A stretch of 64,000 nt of DNA from an uncultured Hoeflea sp. (lineage in GTDB: Bacteria > Pseudomonadota > Alphaproteobacteria > Rhizobiales > Rhizobiaceae): positions 620,001 to 684,000 of the forward strand of contig NZ_CANMVK010000002.1 of NCBI RefSeq assembly GCF_947501405.1. The letters are read 5' to 3'. Position numbers and translations under genes: made by a program. Shown piece after piece: positions 52,031 through 61,508 of this stretch. Every line of letters starts with the position of its first letter. Position 1 is the stretch's first letter. The notes beneath the pieces are model-generated. The model worked only from the letters and a program-made list of their open reading frames with translations. It searched no databases and had not been told where the DNA came from.

Positions 52031-53496
52031 GTCTTAGCCTTTCCTTCTATGAAGATTGACCCACCAACCAGCACGGTCAGGACACTGAAAACCGCAATGG
52101 AGTAGACGGTTGCCTGCGTTGCAGCATTGACAAACTGGTGTGTGATATCGTTTCCCGCCTGCATCCCATCTTCACCCAGGCGGGAGAAGAACAGTTGGCC
52201 CGCTATTGCGATGCCGAGAGCTGCACCAATCTGCTGGAAAGCTTGCATCGCGCCTGACCCTGCGCCCGCGTCCTCTACTTCAACGCTCGACATGGTGACC
52301 TGGAACAGCGACATGATTGCCGTTCCCATTCCCAAGCCACTGATTAGCAACGGCAGTGCAAAGGCGTAGGGGTTCATATCTGCGCCCGTGGTTCGGATCA
52401 CGAATGAAAGCCCCATCATGCCGATCACAAGCAGAGCCGCTCCGGCTGCAATCCGCGGCGATAGGTATCGGCTCGCGAAGCGCTCCGTCACCAAAGACGC
52501 AAGCATGACGCCAACTGGAAAAGGTGTGGTGACAAGGCCGCTTTGCAGCGCGGTCAGGCCAAAGCCTGATTGCAAAAACACCGCAAGCACCAAAAAGAGG
52601 CCGGGAATGCCACTGAAGAACAGTGTCACCAGACCGAGGCGCCGCAAATAGGGTGGATTGGACAAAAGGCCTGACGGCATCAAGGCGGACAATCCAAGTG
52701 CGCTTCGTTTGCGCTCATAGGCCATGAACGCAAGTGCCATCGGGATTGACGCGGCAAGGAGCGCAAAGCTCCACCATGGCCAGCCAAACGCACGCCCTTC
52801 AATAAGCGGAAAGACCAACAAAAAAGCGGCAAGCGCAAACAGCGCGCTCCCAATCCAATCCGGACGCATTTCGGTCTTGGTCTCAAGCGCAGGGACCAAG
52901 ACCCATGCACCGATCAGGGCAGCGATGCCGAGCGGGATATTGATCAGAAACGCCGGCCGCCAGCCAAGACCTGCAACGTCGAGCGCAATCAAAGCACCGC
53001 CGATGATCGGGCCAACCACGACGGCCAGGCTGGAAATCGTGCCGAAAAGACCAAAGACGCGAGACTTCTCCTGCGGCGGAAAAATCACATGCACAATGGC
53101 CAACACTTGCGGCACCATCATCGCGGCCGCAATGCCCTTCACCGCGCGAGCGACGATAAGGCTGATGATATCCGGTGCCAAACCGCATGCCGCGGACGAG
53201 ACTGTGAACCCGGTAAGCCCCCACATAAACATGCGACGCCGACCAAAGACATCGCCGAAACGGCCAAACGGAAGAAGGCCAACGGCAAGCGCAAGCACGT
53301 AGATAGCGGCAACCCATTCCAGCTGTGTCGCAGTAGCTCCCGTGTCAGCCTGAATGCCGGGCAACGCCACATTGACGATGCTTATGTCAATGAGGTTCAT
53401 GAAGCTGGCAAGGAACAGGACACTCAATGCAACCCACCTGTTCGGCTGGGCGGCTTTGGCTATGGGGCTATCGCTGGCTATTTGTGTTGTCTTCAT
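52027..53496 (-). CDS. MFS drug exporter, DHA2 (EmrB/QacA) family
   Basis: A 489-residue transporter with about 14 hydrophobic segments. Motif A appears as GRFGDVFGRRRMFMWG, and the first helix carries the family pattern ASFMNLIDISIVNVALPGI. DHA2 proteins export drugs and dyes in exchange for protons. It is divergent from an Rrf2-type regulator across about 80 bases containing a direct repeat, so regulation by that protein is likely. Confidence 0.92.
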   Translation of the reverse strand: MKTTQIASDSPIAKAAQPNRWVALSVLFLASFMNLIDISIVNVALPGIQADTGATATQLEWVAAIYVLALAVGLLPFGRFGDVFGRRRMFMWGLTGFTVSSAACGLAPDIISLIVARAVKGIAAAMMVPQVLAIVHVIFPPQEKSRVFGLFGTISSLAVVVGPIIGGALIALDVAGLGWRPAFLINIPLGIAALIGAWVLVPALETKTEMRPDWIGSALFALAAFLLVFPLIEGRAFGWPWWSFALLAASIPMALAFMAYERKRSALGLSALMPSGLLSNPPYLRRLGLVTLFFSGIPGLFLVLAVFLQSGFGLTALQSGLVTTPFPVGVMLASLVTERFASRYLSPRIAAGAALLVIGMMGLSFVIRTTGADMNPYAFALPLLISGLGMGTAIMSLFQVTMSSVEVEDAGAGSGAMQAFQQIGAALGIAIAGQLFFSRLGEDGMQAGNDITHQFVNAATQATVYSIAVFSVLTVLVGGSIFIEGKAKT

Positions 53497-53551
53497 GCAT
53501 CATCAAATGAAGCATGATCGGACATAAGTCAATCTCATGCACTATCAAATG
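53495..53551. promoter_or_regulatory. Direct repeats in the MFS/Rrf2 divergent promoter
   Basis: ATGCATCATCAAATG at 53495-53509 recurs as ATGCACTATCAAATG at 53537-53551: 13 of 15 positions match, spaced 42 bases apart (about four helical turns). The first copy overlaps the exporter start codon. It is a plausible operator pair for the Rrf2 protein. Confidence 0.45.
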
Positions 53552-53576
53552 TTACAAGACACTCAGAAGGGCTAGG

Positions 53577-53993
53577 ATGCGACAGGATAATCGGCTATCG
53601 CGCGTGCTTCACGCGTTGCTTCATTTGGACGGCATGGACAAGCCAGCGACGTCTGAACAGATCGCGCAGATGCTGCAGACCAACGCCGCCGTGGTACGCC
53701 GCACCATGTCGGGACTGCGGGATGCTGGAATTGTCACCTCAACCAAGGGTCACGGCGGCGGTTGGTCGCTCGCCAAACCACTGGACGAGATCACTCTGCT
53801 TGCAATCTACAATGCTCTCGGCCCGCCGCAGCTGTTTGCAATTGGGAACGATGATGAGAACCCAAGCTGCCTCCTCGCCAGATCAGCCTATGCTGCAACC
53901 AATGAAGCCTTGGACGCCGCGCGCCAGCATTTTGAGCAGTCCCTGGAAAGGGTCACCGTAGCGCAGCTTGCTGAGCATCAACGATCAGCTTGA
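53577..53993 (+). CDS. Rrf2 family transcriptional regulator
   Basis: A 138-residue winged-helix protein of the Rrf2 family. The DNA-binding part is in the first 75 residues (SEQIAQMLQTNAAVVRRTMS, then GIVTSTKGHGGGWSLAKPLD, the Rrf2 wing). It has a single cysteine (PSCLLA) instead of the three-cysteine iron-sulfur cluster set of IscR or NsrR. The ATG at 53577 follows GAAGGGCTAGG. It is divergent from the exporter and methyltransferase genes and probably represses them. Confidence 0.85.
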   Translation: MRQDNRLSRVLHALLHLDGMDKPATSEQIAQMLQTNAAVVRRTMSGLRDAGIVTSTKGHGGGWSLAKPLDEITLLAIYNALGPPQLFAIGNDDENPSCLLARSAYAATNEALDAARQHFEQSLERVTVAQLAEHQRSA

Positions 53994-54102
53994 ACGACCT
54001 AAGCGGAAATGTAAGGTGCTGTGAAACCTCGTGAAGTGGCATCGGCACTATCAGCCCATAGCCGAACTACGCTGATTACTCTAGCGACGTCCGCTTGGGC
54101 GG

Positions 54103-54268
54103 GATACTGTTGAAAAAGGCTCGCGTCTGAAAACTGATCAAAAAACTTAGAAACTGATTTCACTCAACGGCACCGCATAGAACCAGGTTCCTGATACATT
54201 CTACATGTGAAATTACATGCTGCGAAATCGGCCATCAGATGCAACTCGGCGAGTTTTTCAACAGTATC
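54103..54268. mobile_element. MITE-like element with terminal inverted repeats and a 4-bp direct repeat
   Basis: The ends are inverted repeats: GATACTGTTGAAAAAGGCTCGC at the left (22 bases) and, read on the other strand, GATACTGTTGAAAAACTCGC at the right, differing only by two inserted bases. The element is 166 bp long, has no open frame, and is flanked on both sides by GCGG (54099-54102 and 54269-54272), as expected for a target duplication. It lies just upstream of the broken integrase gene. Confidence 0.6.
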
Positions 54269-54335
54269 GCGGCAAAGCGGCCGTTGGCGCTGGCCCGCGC
54301 TTCAATGCTGATCTTCAAAGTAAAGGAGATCAGCC

Positions 54336-54962
54336 ATGGCTGTCGTACTGCAATACGTCGCACCTTATCGCCCATGGAATAAGGGTAAACTTGTCGGGCA
54401 GAAACCACCCCTCAAGCCACGCGAGGTTTGGGCGATCCGCGTTCGACTTCAGATCGCAAACAAGAAGCGTGATCTGGCACTCTTCAATCTGTCGCTCGAC
54501 AGCAAACTGCGCGGCTGCGACCTGCTCAGCTTGAAGGTTTCTGACGTCCGCACCGGTGGCGATACCCGGAGCCGAACAAAGATTATCCAGAAGAAGACCG
54601 GAAACCCGGTCCAGTTCGAGATCATGGATCAATCCCGTGATGCGATCCGTGATTGGTGTGAATTTAAAGGATTGGAGCAATATGACTGGCTATTCCCAAA
54701 CCGGAAGGATCGAAACCGCCACTTCTCGACGCGCCAGTATGCCCGTCTGGTCGACGACTGGGTCAAGTCGATCGGACTGCGACGCTCAGCCTACGGAACG
54801 CACTCGATGCGTTGAACCAAAGCGACGCTGTTCTATCGTAAAACCGGCAATCTGCGGACAGTGCAGCTATTCCTAGGCCACACCAACATCGATAGCACGG
54901 TTCGTTATCTAGGCGATGAGGTCGAGGATGCGTTGGAGCTGGCGGAGAGCATTGAGCTGTGA
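54336..54962 (+). pseudogene. Tyrosine recombinase/phage integrase with an in-frame stop
   Basis: The frame encodes a short tyrosine integrase, 207 sense codons interrupted by one TGA at 54813-54815. The first catalytic arginine is in LDSKLRGCDLLSLKV, and HSMR holds the HxxR pair. The stop follows at once, where homologues usually have arginine (CGA to TGA by one change). After it the frame resumes with TKATLFYRKTGNLRTVQLFL, then the second histidine and the nucleophile tyrosine in GHTNIDSTVRYLG. AAAGGAG precedes the ATG. The truncated 159-residue product would lack the tyrosine. Confidence 0.85.
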
Positions 54963-55311
54963 TCGGGTTGCTTCACCGCTCGTGGCGGCAATGCGGACAT
55001 AATCGCAAAATCAAACGGCGGACACAGAGAGTGGCACAAAGAGCCGCTAATTGCCCGTCTTCCGAGTGTGCTAAAAACGACCATTTGTGGATTTTCTAAA
55101 CGGTAGGGTTTTGGGAGCAGTGAAGAGGAGCCGTTCGTAGCCTAAACAGACACATGCCAATCTGTGTTCGCGACTGCTGTTCTCGCGCGGGGCATCTGAT
55201 GGTGGGGGCAAATAAAGGGAAACGTGCTGGAAGGACCTTCGTTCGTTTCCAGAAATTGCATGTGTTCGTACCCGGTCATGCTTCCAGACTGCGCAACCAA
55301 TCATTTTCCAT
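54963..55311. other. Intergenic stretch, nothing recognised
   Basis: A 349-base gap between the integrase relic and the cupin gene. A leftward open frame at 55071-55304 has no recognisable motif and no good start signal. I see no repeat or RNA gene. Confidence 0.4.
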
Positions 55312-55647
55312 TTAGGGCTTCAGCGGATATCGGTCGGGTTCCTCGAACACGTCGATCACCAGGCTGCCAGCCTTCAGTTTAGCGGCATGGGGTGTTCCGG
55401 CGGGGATATCCCAGCTGTCACCAGGCACACATTGGCGGGTGCGTCCATCGACCGTTAGTTCAAGGCCACCCCGAACAACCGTGCCCCACTGCGCGCCGTG
55501 CTGGTGCTCTGGTATCTCCACATCCTTATGAACATGCAGGAAGACCACCAGCGCCCCATCTGAGCGCACCGCCGACGTGGAGACGGCGTCTTCGGGGAAA
55601 GGGATATCCAGAGACGGCTGGTCTTGAATGAAATTCGGATAGGGCAT
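55312..55647 (-). CDS. Small cupin domain protein
   Basis: A 111-residue single-domain cupin. Motif one is seen as PEHQHGAQWGTVVRGGLEL, with metal-binding histidines, and motif two as PGDSWDIPAGTPHAAKL. Small cupins act as isomerases, dioxygenases or ligand-binding proteins; nothing here decides which. It lies 14 bases downstream of the quinone reductase gene on the same strand and is probably co-transcribed with it. Confidence 0.85.
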   Translation of the reverse strand: MPYPNFIQDQPSLDIPFPEDAVSTSAVRSDGALVVFLHVHKDVEIPEHQHGAQWGTVVRGGLELTVDGRTRQCVPGDSWDIPAGTPHAAKLKAGSLVIDVFEEPDRYPLKP

Positions 55648-55661
55648 GATACCTCCTGGGG

Positions 55662-56636
55662 TTAGGGGATGAGTACAATCTTGCCTGCGTTGCCGGGCTG
55701 AAGGACGAGTTCGTGAGCCTCCACCGCGTCAGCCAAAGCCAACTGCCGCCCCACCTTGGGTTTAATTGCACCGTCTGCGGCGGCAATGAGGATGTCCGCC
55801 AGTATATCGTTCAGCTGCCTCTCGGGCACGTTCCACAGCATGATGCCTCGAATATCGAGCTCCTTTATCATCGCCATGCGGGCATTGATTGCAATCTCCC
55901 CTCGGTTCCCGATCACAACAATCCGGCCATGCATTGCCGCGATTTCCATGTCAGCTGCAAGGTTCACATTCGCCAGCATTTCGAGAATGAGATCGGGACC
56001 ATGGCCGCCGCTGGCCTCTCTGACGCGATCGAGATAGCCCGCCTGTGAGTGATCAACGGCGTGATCGGCGCCTTCCTTTAGAACGAGCGCCAACCCCGCC
56101 TTCGAGCCCGCGCTGCCGATGACCGTCAGGCCGGCCCGTTTGGCGAGTTGGATGGCCGATGTGCCGACCGAACCGCTCGCCCCGTGGATAAAGACGGTTT
56201 CCCCTTTTTTGGCACCGCCACGCGCGAACAGCGCGTAGTGGGCAGTCGGATAAGAAACACCAAACGTTACAGCCTCGGCATAGCCCATACTCTCCGGAAT
56301 GGGCAGGACATGCGATGCTGGCCGCATGACGCATTCTGCATAGCACCCGCTGAAATCGAACCCCATCGCGACGCCCGTAAAGACCCGGTCTGCGATTGCC
56401 AGCCCGGTAACGTTCTCTCCGACAGCGATAACTTCTCCCGCGGCATCACCCCCTGGAATGCAGGGCAGCGCCGGTTTGATCCGGTAGGTTCCTTCGCGCA
56501 TGTAGGTGTCTGCGGGATTCACGCCGGCTGCCTTGACGGCAATGACCACATCATCCGGCCCTGGTACGGGATCGGCCACCTCATTGAACTGCAAGACCTC
56601 TGGTCCGCCGAATCTGTGAAATTGAATGGCTTTCAT
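55662..56636 (-). CDS. NADPH:quinone reductase-like medium-chain dehydrogenase
   Basis: A 324-residue zinc-independent alcohol dehydrogenase-like enzyme of the quinone oxidoreductase class. It has the GroES-like N-terminal domain (AAGVNPADTYMREGTY, PGGDAAGEVIAVG) and the NADPH-binding motif HGASGSVGTSAIQLAKRAG. Cysteine zinc ligands are absent. ATG 56636 follows GGGGAGGCG; an ATG six codons earlier lacks a site. It would reduce quinones or activated alkenes. The cupin gene follows closely. Confidence 0.88.
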   Translation of the reverse strand: MKAIQFHRFGGPEVLQFNEVADPVPGPDDVVIAVKAAGVNPADTYMREGTYRIKPALPCIPGGDAAGEVIAVGENVTGLAIADRVFTGVAMGFDFSGCYAECVMRPASHVLPIPESMGYAEAVTFGVSYPTAHYALFARGGAKKGETVFIHGASGSVGTSAIQLAKRAGLTVIGSAGSKAGLALVLKEGADHAVDHSQAGYLDRVREASGGHGPDLILEMLANVNLAADMEIAAMHGRIVVIGNRGEIAINARMAMIKELDIRGIMLWNVPERQLNDILADILIAAADGAIKPKVGRQLALADAVEAHELVLQPGNAGKIVLIP

Positions 56637-56752
56637 GTTTCGCCTCCCCACCAAGTTTTTTCTCTAGTGGCCGGACAACCGGCACGAGGCACTACCTGGC
56701 CAATTGTTCCTTGCGCATGGAAAACAGGCCGATGTCCTTGCCTCTTTGGCCT

Positions 56753-57379
56753 CTACAGAGCCATCCGAAAGAAGAGCATATGCTCCACCAGCTCGGGCGA
56801 AATCCCCGCCGTACCGCCGACATCGAATGGTTCCACGCGCGTGAAACCCAACTTCTCATAGAGTGCCGGCATCTCGGGATTGGCGGCGAACGTGTCGGCC
56901 AAGAGTATCTTTAGACCCATGGCACGTGCGTCGACGAGACGCGCCTCGACCAAAGCTTGTCCAAGGCCCAGGCCACGCGCCTGCGGACGCACGTACAGAT
57001 GCTTCATCTCGCCCACCCCAGGCGAGATGGTGCGCAGCGCGCCTGTCCCCAGCAATGTGTTGTCCGCAGACCAGGCCAAATAGTAGCTGCCAACGGGGGG
57101 GAGGACCTGCTCAAACTTGCTCCAGAAGCCATCCACGTGCAGCATGATGTCGAAGTCCGGTCCACCACCTTTCACCATCCTGCGACGCATCCTGCGTACA
57201 TGCTCGACCAGCAGATCTCTGGCCGCCTTGACCGGTACGTCCGCACGTGAATGGTAGCGTTTCAGGTAAGCTGCACGACAGGCAGGGTTATGTTTTATCG
57301 CAGGAACATTCCCGCCGTCCGCGCCGAAGGCGGAAAGGCTGGGTGCATCCATACATGCCAAATTTGGCGAATTTTGCAT
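56753..57379 (-). CDS. GNAT family N-acetyltransferase
   Basis: A roughly 208-residue protein with the GNAT fold in the C-terminal 160 residues. The acetyl-CoA loop is VRPQARGLGLGQALVEARL, and the C-terminal motif B region is ALYEKLGFTRVEPF. The substrate is unknown. ATG 57379 is chosen because GGAGGG lies upstream and because it leaves room for a promoter; an upstream ATG at 57451 would leave only 24 bases to the divergent LysR gene. Confidence 0.8.
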   Translation of the reverse strand: MQNSPNLACMDAPSLSAFGADGGNVPAIKHNPACRAAYLKRYHSRADVPVKAARDLLVEHVRRMRRRMVKGGGPDFDIMLHVDGFWSKFEQVLPPVGSYYLAWSADNTLLGTGALRTISPGVGEMKHLYVRPQARGLGLGQALVEARLVDARAMGLKILLADTFAANPEMPALYEKLGFTRVEPFDVGGTAGISPELVEHMLFFRMAL

Positions 57380-57475
57380 GGGAACCGCCCTCCGTGTTTT
57401 GCTCTTGAGCCACATTGGTAGCAAAGTGCTCGCAAAAGTGCGAGAAAACAAAAATATGAAAATGATACCTCAGCT

Positions 57476-58360
57476 ATGATGTTGATCGATTGGCGCGACC
57501 TTCCAACTCTCTCTGCGTTACGCGCGTTTGATGCGACGGCCCGCCATGGTGGCTTTGCCGGTGCGGCACGATCTTTGAATGTTACCCATGCAGCCATCGC
57601 CCAACATGTTCGCGGGTTGGAAGCCCATCTTGGCGTTAGTCTAGCTGTGCGACAAGGGCGCAAGGTTGTGCTCACGCAGGCCGGCAAACAGCTGGCCCAT
57701 GCACTAGGAGACGGATTTGACACGATCTCCAGCGGCATAGCGCGACTGAAAGAGGCCCATGCCAACCGCGCGCTTCGGGTCACAACAACCCCCTTCCTGA
57801 CGGAGCGGGTCATCATGCCGAAACTGTCAGAGTTTTGGGCCGCCCATCCTGGCGCTGAAATCTCGATGTCGCCGACCCGAGAGTATGTCGATGTGGTTGG
57901 CGAAGGATTTGATCTCGCCGTCCGGGCGCTTCTGCCTGGTCAAACGGTTGGTTTGCCTGGATCAGGGCTGAACTGTGAAACAGTCAACGAGGCGACGCTT
58001 ATCGGCATCACGTCGCCAAAGCTTCTCGCTGACTATGGACCGGAGCCTGCCAATCTCCCATGGCTCTGGCATGATGTGATGGACGTCAAACTGGAAATGA
58101 TGCGCCGCTTCGGCCTGCCCATTGAGCAATTGAAGCGCGTGCCGATTGGCAGCGCAAACTTGCTCCTGGAGGCCGTCCGCCAAGGGCTTGGTGTCACGAT
58201 CTTTAACGAAACCATCGCTCGCGATGAGATCGAAGCTGGCGGGATCGTTGAGATGCCTCTGCCGCAGATCGTGAAGGTCGGCTATCACGCGCTCACCCCA
58301 AAAGGCCTGGAGCACCCGCTCGTCCGGCCTTTCGTTGCGTGGGTGCGAACGCTTTTGTGA
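57476..58360 (+). CDS. LysR family transcriptional regulator (GcvA-like)
   Basis: A 294-residue LysR-type protein with the winged helix at residues 12-65 (GGFAGAARSLNVTHAAIAQH) and a substrate-binding domain. It is divergent from the GNAT acetyltransferase gene and probably controls it. It is of the same GcvA-like branch as the LysR protein at 10850-11746 but not a near copy. The C-terminal effector domain gives no clue to the ligand. Confidence 0.88.
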   Translation: MMLIDWRDLPTLSALRAFDATARHGGFAGAARSLNVTHAAIAQHVRGLEAHLGVSLAVRQGRKVVLTQAGKQLAHALGDGFDTISSGIARLKEAHANRALRVTTTPFLTERVIMPKLSEFWAAHPGAEISMSPTREYVDVVGEGFDLAVRALLPGQTVGLPGSGLNCETVNEATLIGITSPKLLADYGPEPANLPWLWHDVMDVKLEMMRRFGLPIEQLKRVPIGSANLLLEAVRQGLGVTIFNETIARDEIEAGGIVEMPLPQIVKVGYHALTPKGLEHPLVRPFVAWVRTLL

Positions 58361-58920
58361 TCGCTACTGAGGTCATCCCTTTCTTCGTTGACCCGTCTAC
58401 CCACGCCAACCGATTTCACCACCCATCTTGCCGATCTCGAAGCGCTAATCGCCGACTTCAAAACGGCCAAGGAGCAGGCCGAGTCAAATCGGCCGCAAAT
58501 GAAACCAAAAAGTTAAATGGCAGACTGGCTGCTCCTTGTTCAATTTAGGCGTGTGCGGCTTTGCAGCTGATGTCCGTTATGGGGGTCAAGCGGAAACATC
58601 CACGTCAAACTGGCAATGTCGGCATACCGCCCTTTTAGGACCTTGTTGCGGAGCGCAGCGAATGGCTGCTTACAGGAGCGAAGTCCAAGATCGCGAACGA
58701 CAGGCTTGAGGGCGTCAAACGGCCACTATTAACGCGATGCCTAGCCCCTGAAAGCGACGCTCTGCAACAGCTACAAACTCCCGCTGGATTTCCACGCCAA
58801 AGCAAGCATTGCTGTTGTCGGGTCAAGCGATGAAAGCTGACGGCTGACCCTGCCCGCAGCGCGGGCTTCACTCAGTGCGGGGTCGGATGATCCCGTCCTG
58901 GAACCTGAGTGGAGAGCAAG
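58361..58920. other. Intergenic stretch with a possible gene-tail relic
   Basis: A 560-base gap. Around 58400-58516 an open rightward frame ends LADLEALIADFKTAKEQAES...KS and stops at 58516. It could be the 3' end of a lost gene, but it has no start. The rest shows nothing recognisable. The gap marks the left side of the recombinase cassette. Confidence 0.35.
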
Positions 58921-59277
58921 ATGAATACCTCAAAAATCGCGAATGACGCAGGCCAGGCTGCGCTACCTAATGCGGCGCCGGCTAGTGCGCCAAAGCAGAA
59001 GCGCCGGGCCCTTTCATCGAAGCCGGACAAGTCTGGCCCAAAGATCAAACAGGATCAGTTGGTGGCCCTGCTGTCAAAGCCGAATGGCGTTCGTATCTCG
59101 GCGATTTCGGAACGGCTGGGATGGCAGGCCCATTCGGTGCGGGCAGCGATCTCGGGTCTGCGCAAGCGCGGACATGATGTTGTGACTTCGAAGTACCCAA
59201 AGATCGGCGAGATGGTTTACACGATCAATGCCGCAGCGGAGGAGAGTGAAGCCGATGCTGTAGGGATGTCGTCATGA
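58921..59277 (+). CDS. DUF3489 domain protein
   Basis: A 118-residue protein with a basic, alanine- and lysine-rich N-terminus and a winged-helix-like DUF3489 region at about 45-105 (QDQLVALLSKPNGVRISAIS, then WQAHSVRAAISGLRKRGHDV). The DUF is typically found with DUF2924 and large serine recombinases in integrated elements of Alphaproteobacteria. It may regulate or assist the recombinase. GGAGAGCAAG lies directly before the ATG at 58921. Confidence 0.85.
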   Translation: MNTSKIANDAGQAALPNAAPASAPKQKRRALSSKPDKSGPKIKQDQLVALLSKPNGVRISAISERLGWQAHSVRAAISGLRKRGHDVVTSKYPKIGEMVYTINAAAEESEADAVGMSS

Positions 59278-59304
59278 ATCGGGCGGTAAGGGCAGTGGGA
59301 GGTT

Positions 59305-59724
59305 ATTGATGTTGCCCGCTTCGAAGCCTTGTCGCGTGAAGACTGCATCGACGAATGGCGGCGGACGATCGGAGGCCAGTCGCTGAAGTATGTCTCGGTC
59401 CAATTCATTCGCAGCGCGCTGGCCTTTGAAGCGCAGATCAAAGACCATGGTGGGCATTCAACTGTTGTTCGAATGGCGCTCAAAGCCGCTTTGAAGACTG
59501 ATCAAAGATCGTCTGAAGCAGGAGGTCGACCAAGGCCGGTTCTCCAATCCTCTCTCAGACCCGGGACCCATCTGGTTCGTGAGTGGAACGGCAGGATCTA
59601 TCAGGTCGAGGTTCTGGATGATGGCTTCCGGATGGATGGCAAACGGTGTCGCTCGCTGAGCGCCATCGCCCGGAAGGTCACGGGCGCTCATTGGTCCGGG
59701 CCACGCTTCTTCGGATTGGGCTAG
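59305..59724 (+). CDS. DUF2924 domain protein, start codon unclear
   Basis: The frame encodes a DUF2924 protein of 131 residues from the TTG at 59329 (LSREDCIDEWRRTIGG, GTHLVREWNGRIYQVEVLDD, SLSAIARKVTGAHWSG). The homology seems to begin earlier, at VIDVARFEALSRE, where no ATG, GTG or TTG occurs in frame back to the stop at 59287. GGGAGG lies directly before ATT 59305, so an ATT start or loss of the original start are both possible. It ends three bases before the recombinase gene. Confidence 0.72.
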   Translation: MDVARFEALSREDCIDEWRRTIGGQSLKYVSVQFIRSALAFEAQIKDHGGHSTVVRMALKAALKTDQRSSEAGGRPRPVLQSSLRPGTHLVREWNGRIYQVEVLDDGFRMDGKRCRSLSAIARKVTGAHWSGPRFFGLG

Positions 59725-59727
59725 ACT

Positions 59728-61508
59728 ATGAAGAAGATCCGCTGTGCCATCTACACACGGAAATCATCGGAGGAGGGGTTGGATCAGGAGTTCAACTCAC
59801 TCCATGCCCAACTGGAGGCCTGTGCAGCCTACATCGCCAGCCAGAAGCACGAGGGCTGGGTGGCGATGCCTGAGCACTATGATGATGGCGGTATCTCCGG
59901 TGGTACTCTGGAAAGGGCAGGGCTCAAGAAACTCCTCCAGCATGTGGATGAAGGACTGGTTGACCAGATCGTCGTCTACAAGATCGACCGGCTCACGAGG
60001 TCGCTTGCCGATTTCGCCAAGCTGGTCGATCGACTGGACGCGGCCAAAGCGTCGTTTGTGTCGGTCACCCAATCCTTCAACACAGCTACAAGCATGGGAC
60101 GGCTGACGCTCAACGTGCTTCTCTCCTTCGCCCAGTTCGAACGCGAAGTCACAGCGGAGCGGATAAGGGACAAGATCGCAGCTTCCAAGAAGAAGGGTCT
60201 GTGGATGGGTGACACCGTCCCCATGGGCTATGAGCCCGAGGGTCGAACATTGAAAATCGTATCGGAAGAGGCTGAGCCGGTGAGAACACTCTATGATCTC
60301 TACCTTCAGCATCGTTCGATCCTGGCGGTGGCGAAGCATGCCAACAGGTTGGGGCTGCGTGGCAAGGCAAAGGTCAGAAAACAGAAGAAGGTCAACAAGC
60401 GGCCTGAGGAGCAGGGAGCCGACGCCGCACCGCATTTGAGTGATCTCGAAAGTACAGTCAATTGCACCGAAGGCGGTTCGACCAAGAGTGTTAACCAGCC
60501 AACTTCAATCGATCGGAACGCTTGCGGCGCTCCCTTCGAACGCGCGACGCTCCATTACCTGTTGACCAACCCGGTCTATGCCGGTCGGATCCGGCACAAG
60601 GACGTCATCCACGAAGGCCAGCATCCAGCGATCATTGATCCGGATATCTGGAATCAAGTCCAGGAGCACCTGAAGGAAAGTGCAGCCCGAAAGCGGGATG
60701 AAGACAAGGGTGGGGCAATCATCAGTCTGCTTGCCGGTAAGCTTGTTGATGAGACCGGTGGCAAGCTCACCCCGAGCCATGCCGGCAAGAAGGGCAAGCG
60801 CTACCGCTATTACGTCTCAAACCGGCTGCTAAATACTGCCGCTAAGAACGCCACCAACACCAATACCGGCGGCTGCCAGCCAAGGTGCTTGAGGATCAGA
60901 TTGCCAAAGCAACCCTGTCCCATCTGCGCAACCGGCTCCCGGTCGATCTGCTGATCAATCCCGCCGCCTATGCAATGTCAAACACTGGCAACCACCTCGC
61001 TCTACTGGATGCGCAGTCACGCACAAGAGGTCCGAACGCTATCCTATCCTGTATCGAACAGGGCATCATCAGGCCGGGTGCAATAGAGATCAGTCTCAAT
61101 CCCGAGACGCTCGCCGATACCATCGAGATATCAGAAGATGAGCTGAACCCGGAGGCACTGGTGTTCATCCTGCCGTTCCAGTTCAGAAAGCGTGGAGTCG
61201 AAACGAAACTCACGATCGGAATTGACACCTCGAAACCCGTTGACACCACGCTGATCCGCGGTCTCGCCAAGGCGCATCAGTATTATGACGCGATCAAGAA
61301 CGGTCAGACGTTCGAGCAGATTGCAGCCAGCGAAAACCTCTCCAAGCGGCGGATCATGCAGGTAATCGACCTGGCATTTCTCGCCCCGGATATCGTCAAG
61401 CTGATCGTCCGGGGTGAGCAGCCCGATGGCTTGACTGCGAAATGGCTTGGCATCAGCCCGTTGCCTTCGGATTGGCAGGCACAGCGACGTATCGTTGCGG
61501 CGCTCTGA
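59728..61508 (+). pseudogene. Large serine recombinase, frameshifted
   Basis: A recombinase of the resolvase/invertase large-serine type. The catalytic serine is S13 in AIYTRKSSEEG, with the resolvase core to residue 150 (KIDRLTRSLADFAKLVDRLD) and then the recombinase domain (FERATLHYLLTNPVYAGRIR). At about 60867 the frame breaks after TNTNTGG. The remainder continues in the next frame as LPAKVLEDQIAKATLSHLRN and runs to 61508. The usual text here would be GGWRLPAKVLED, so a 7-base deletion in a GGCGGCT tandem repeat explains it. As written, the first frame ends at 60954 with 408 residues. Confidence 0.85.

Noticed and set aside
55071-55304. 77-residue leftward frame
   Set aside because: No motif, no good start and no conserved neighbour relation.
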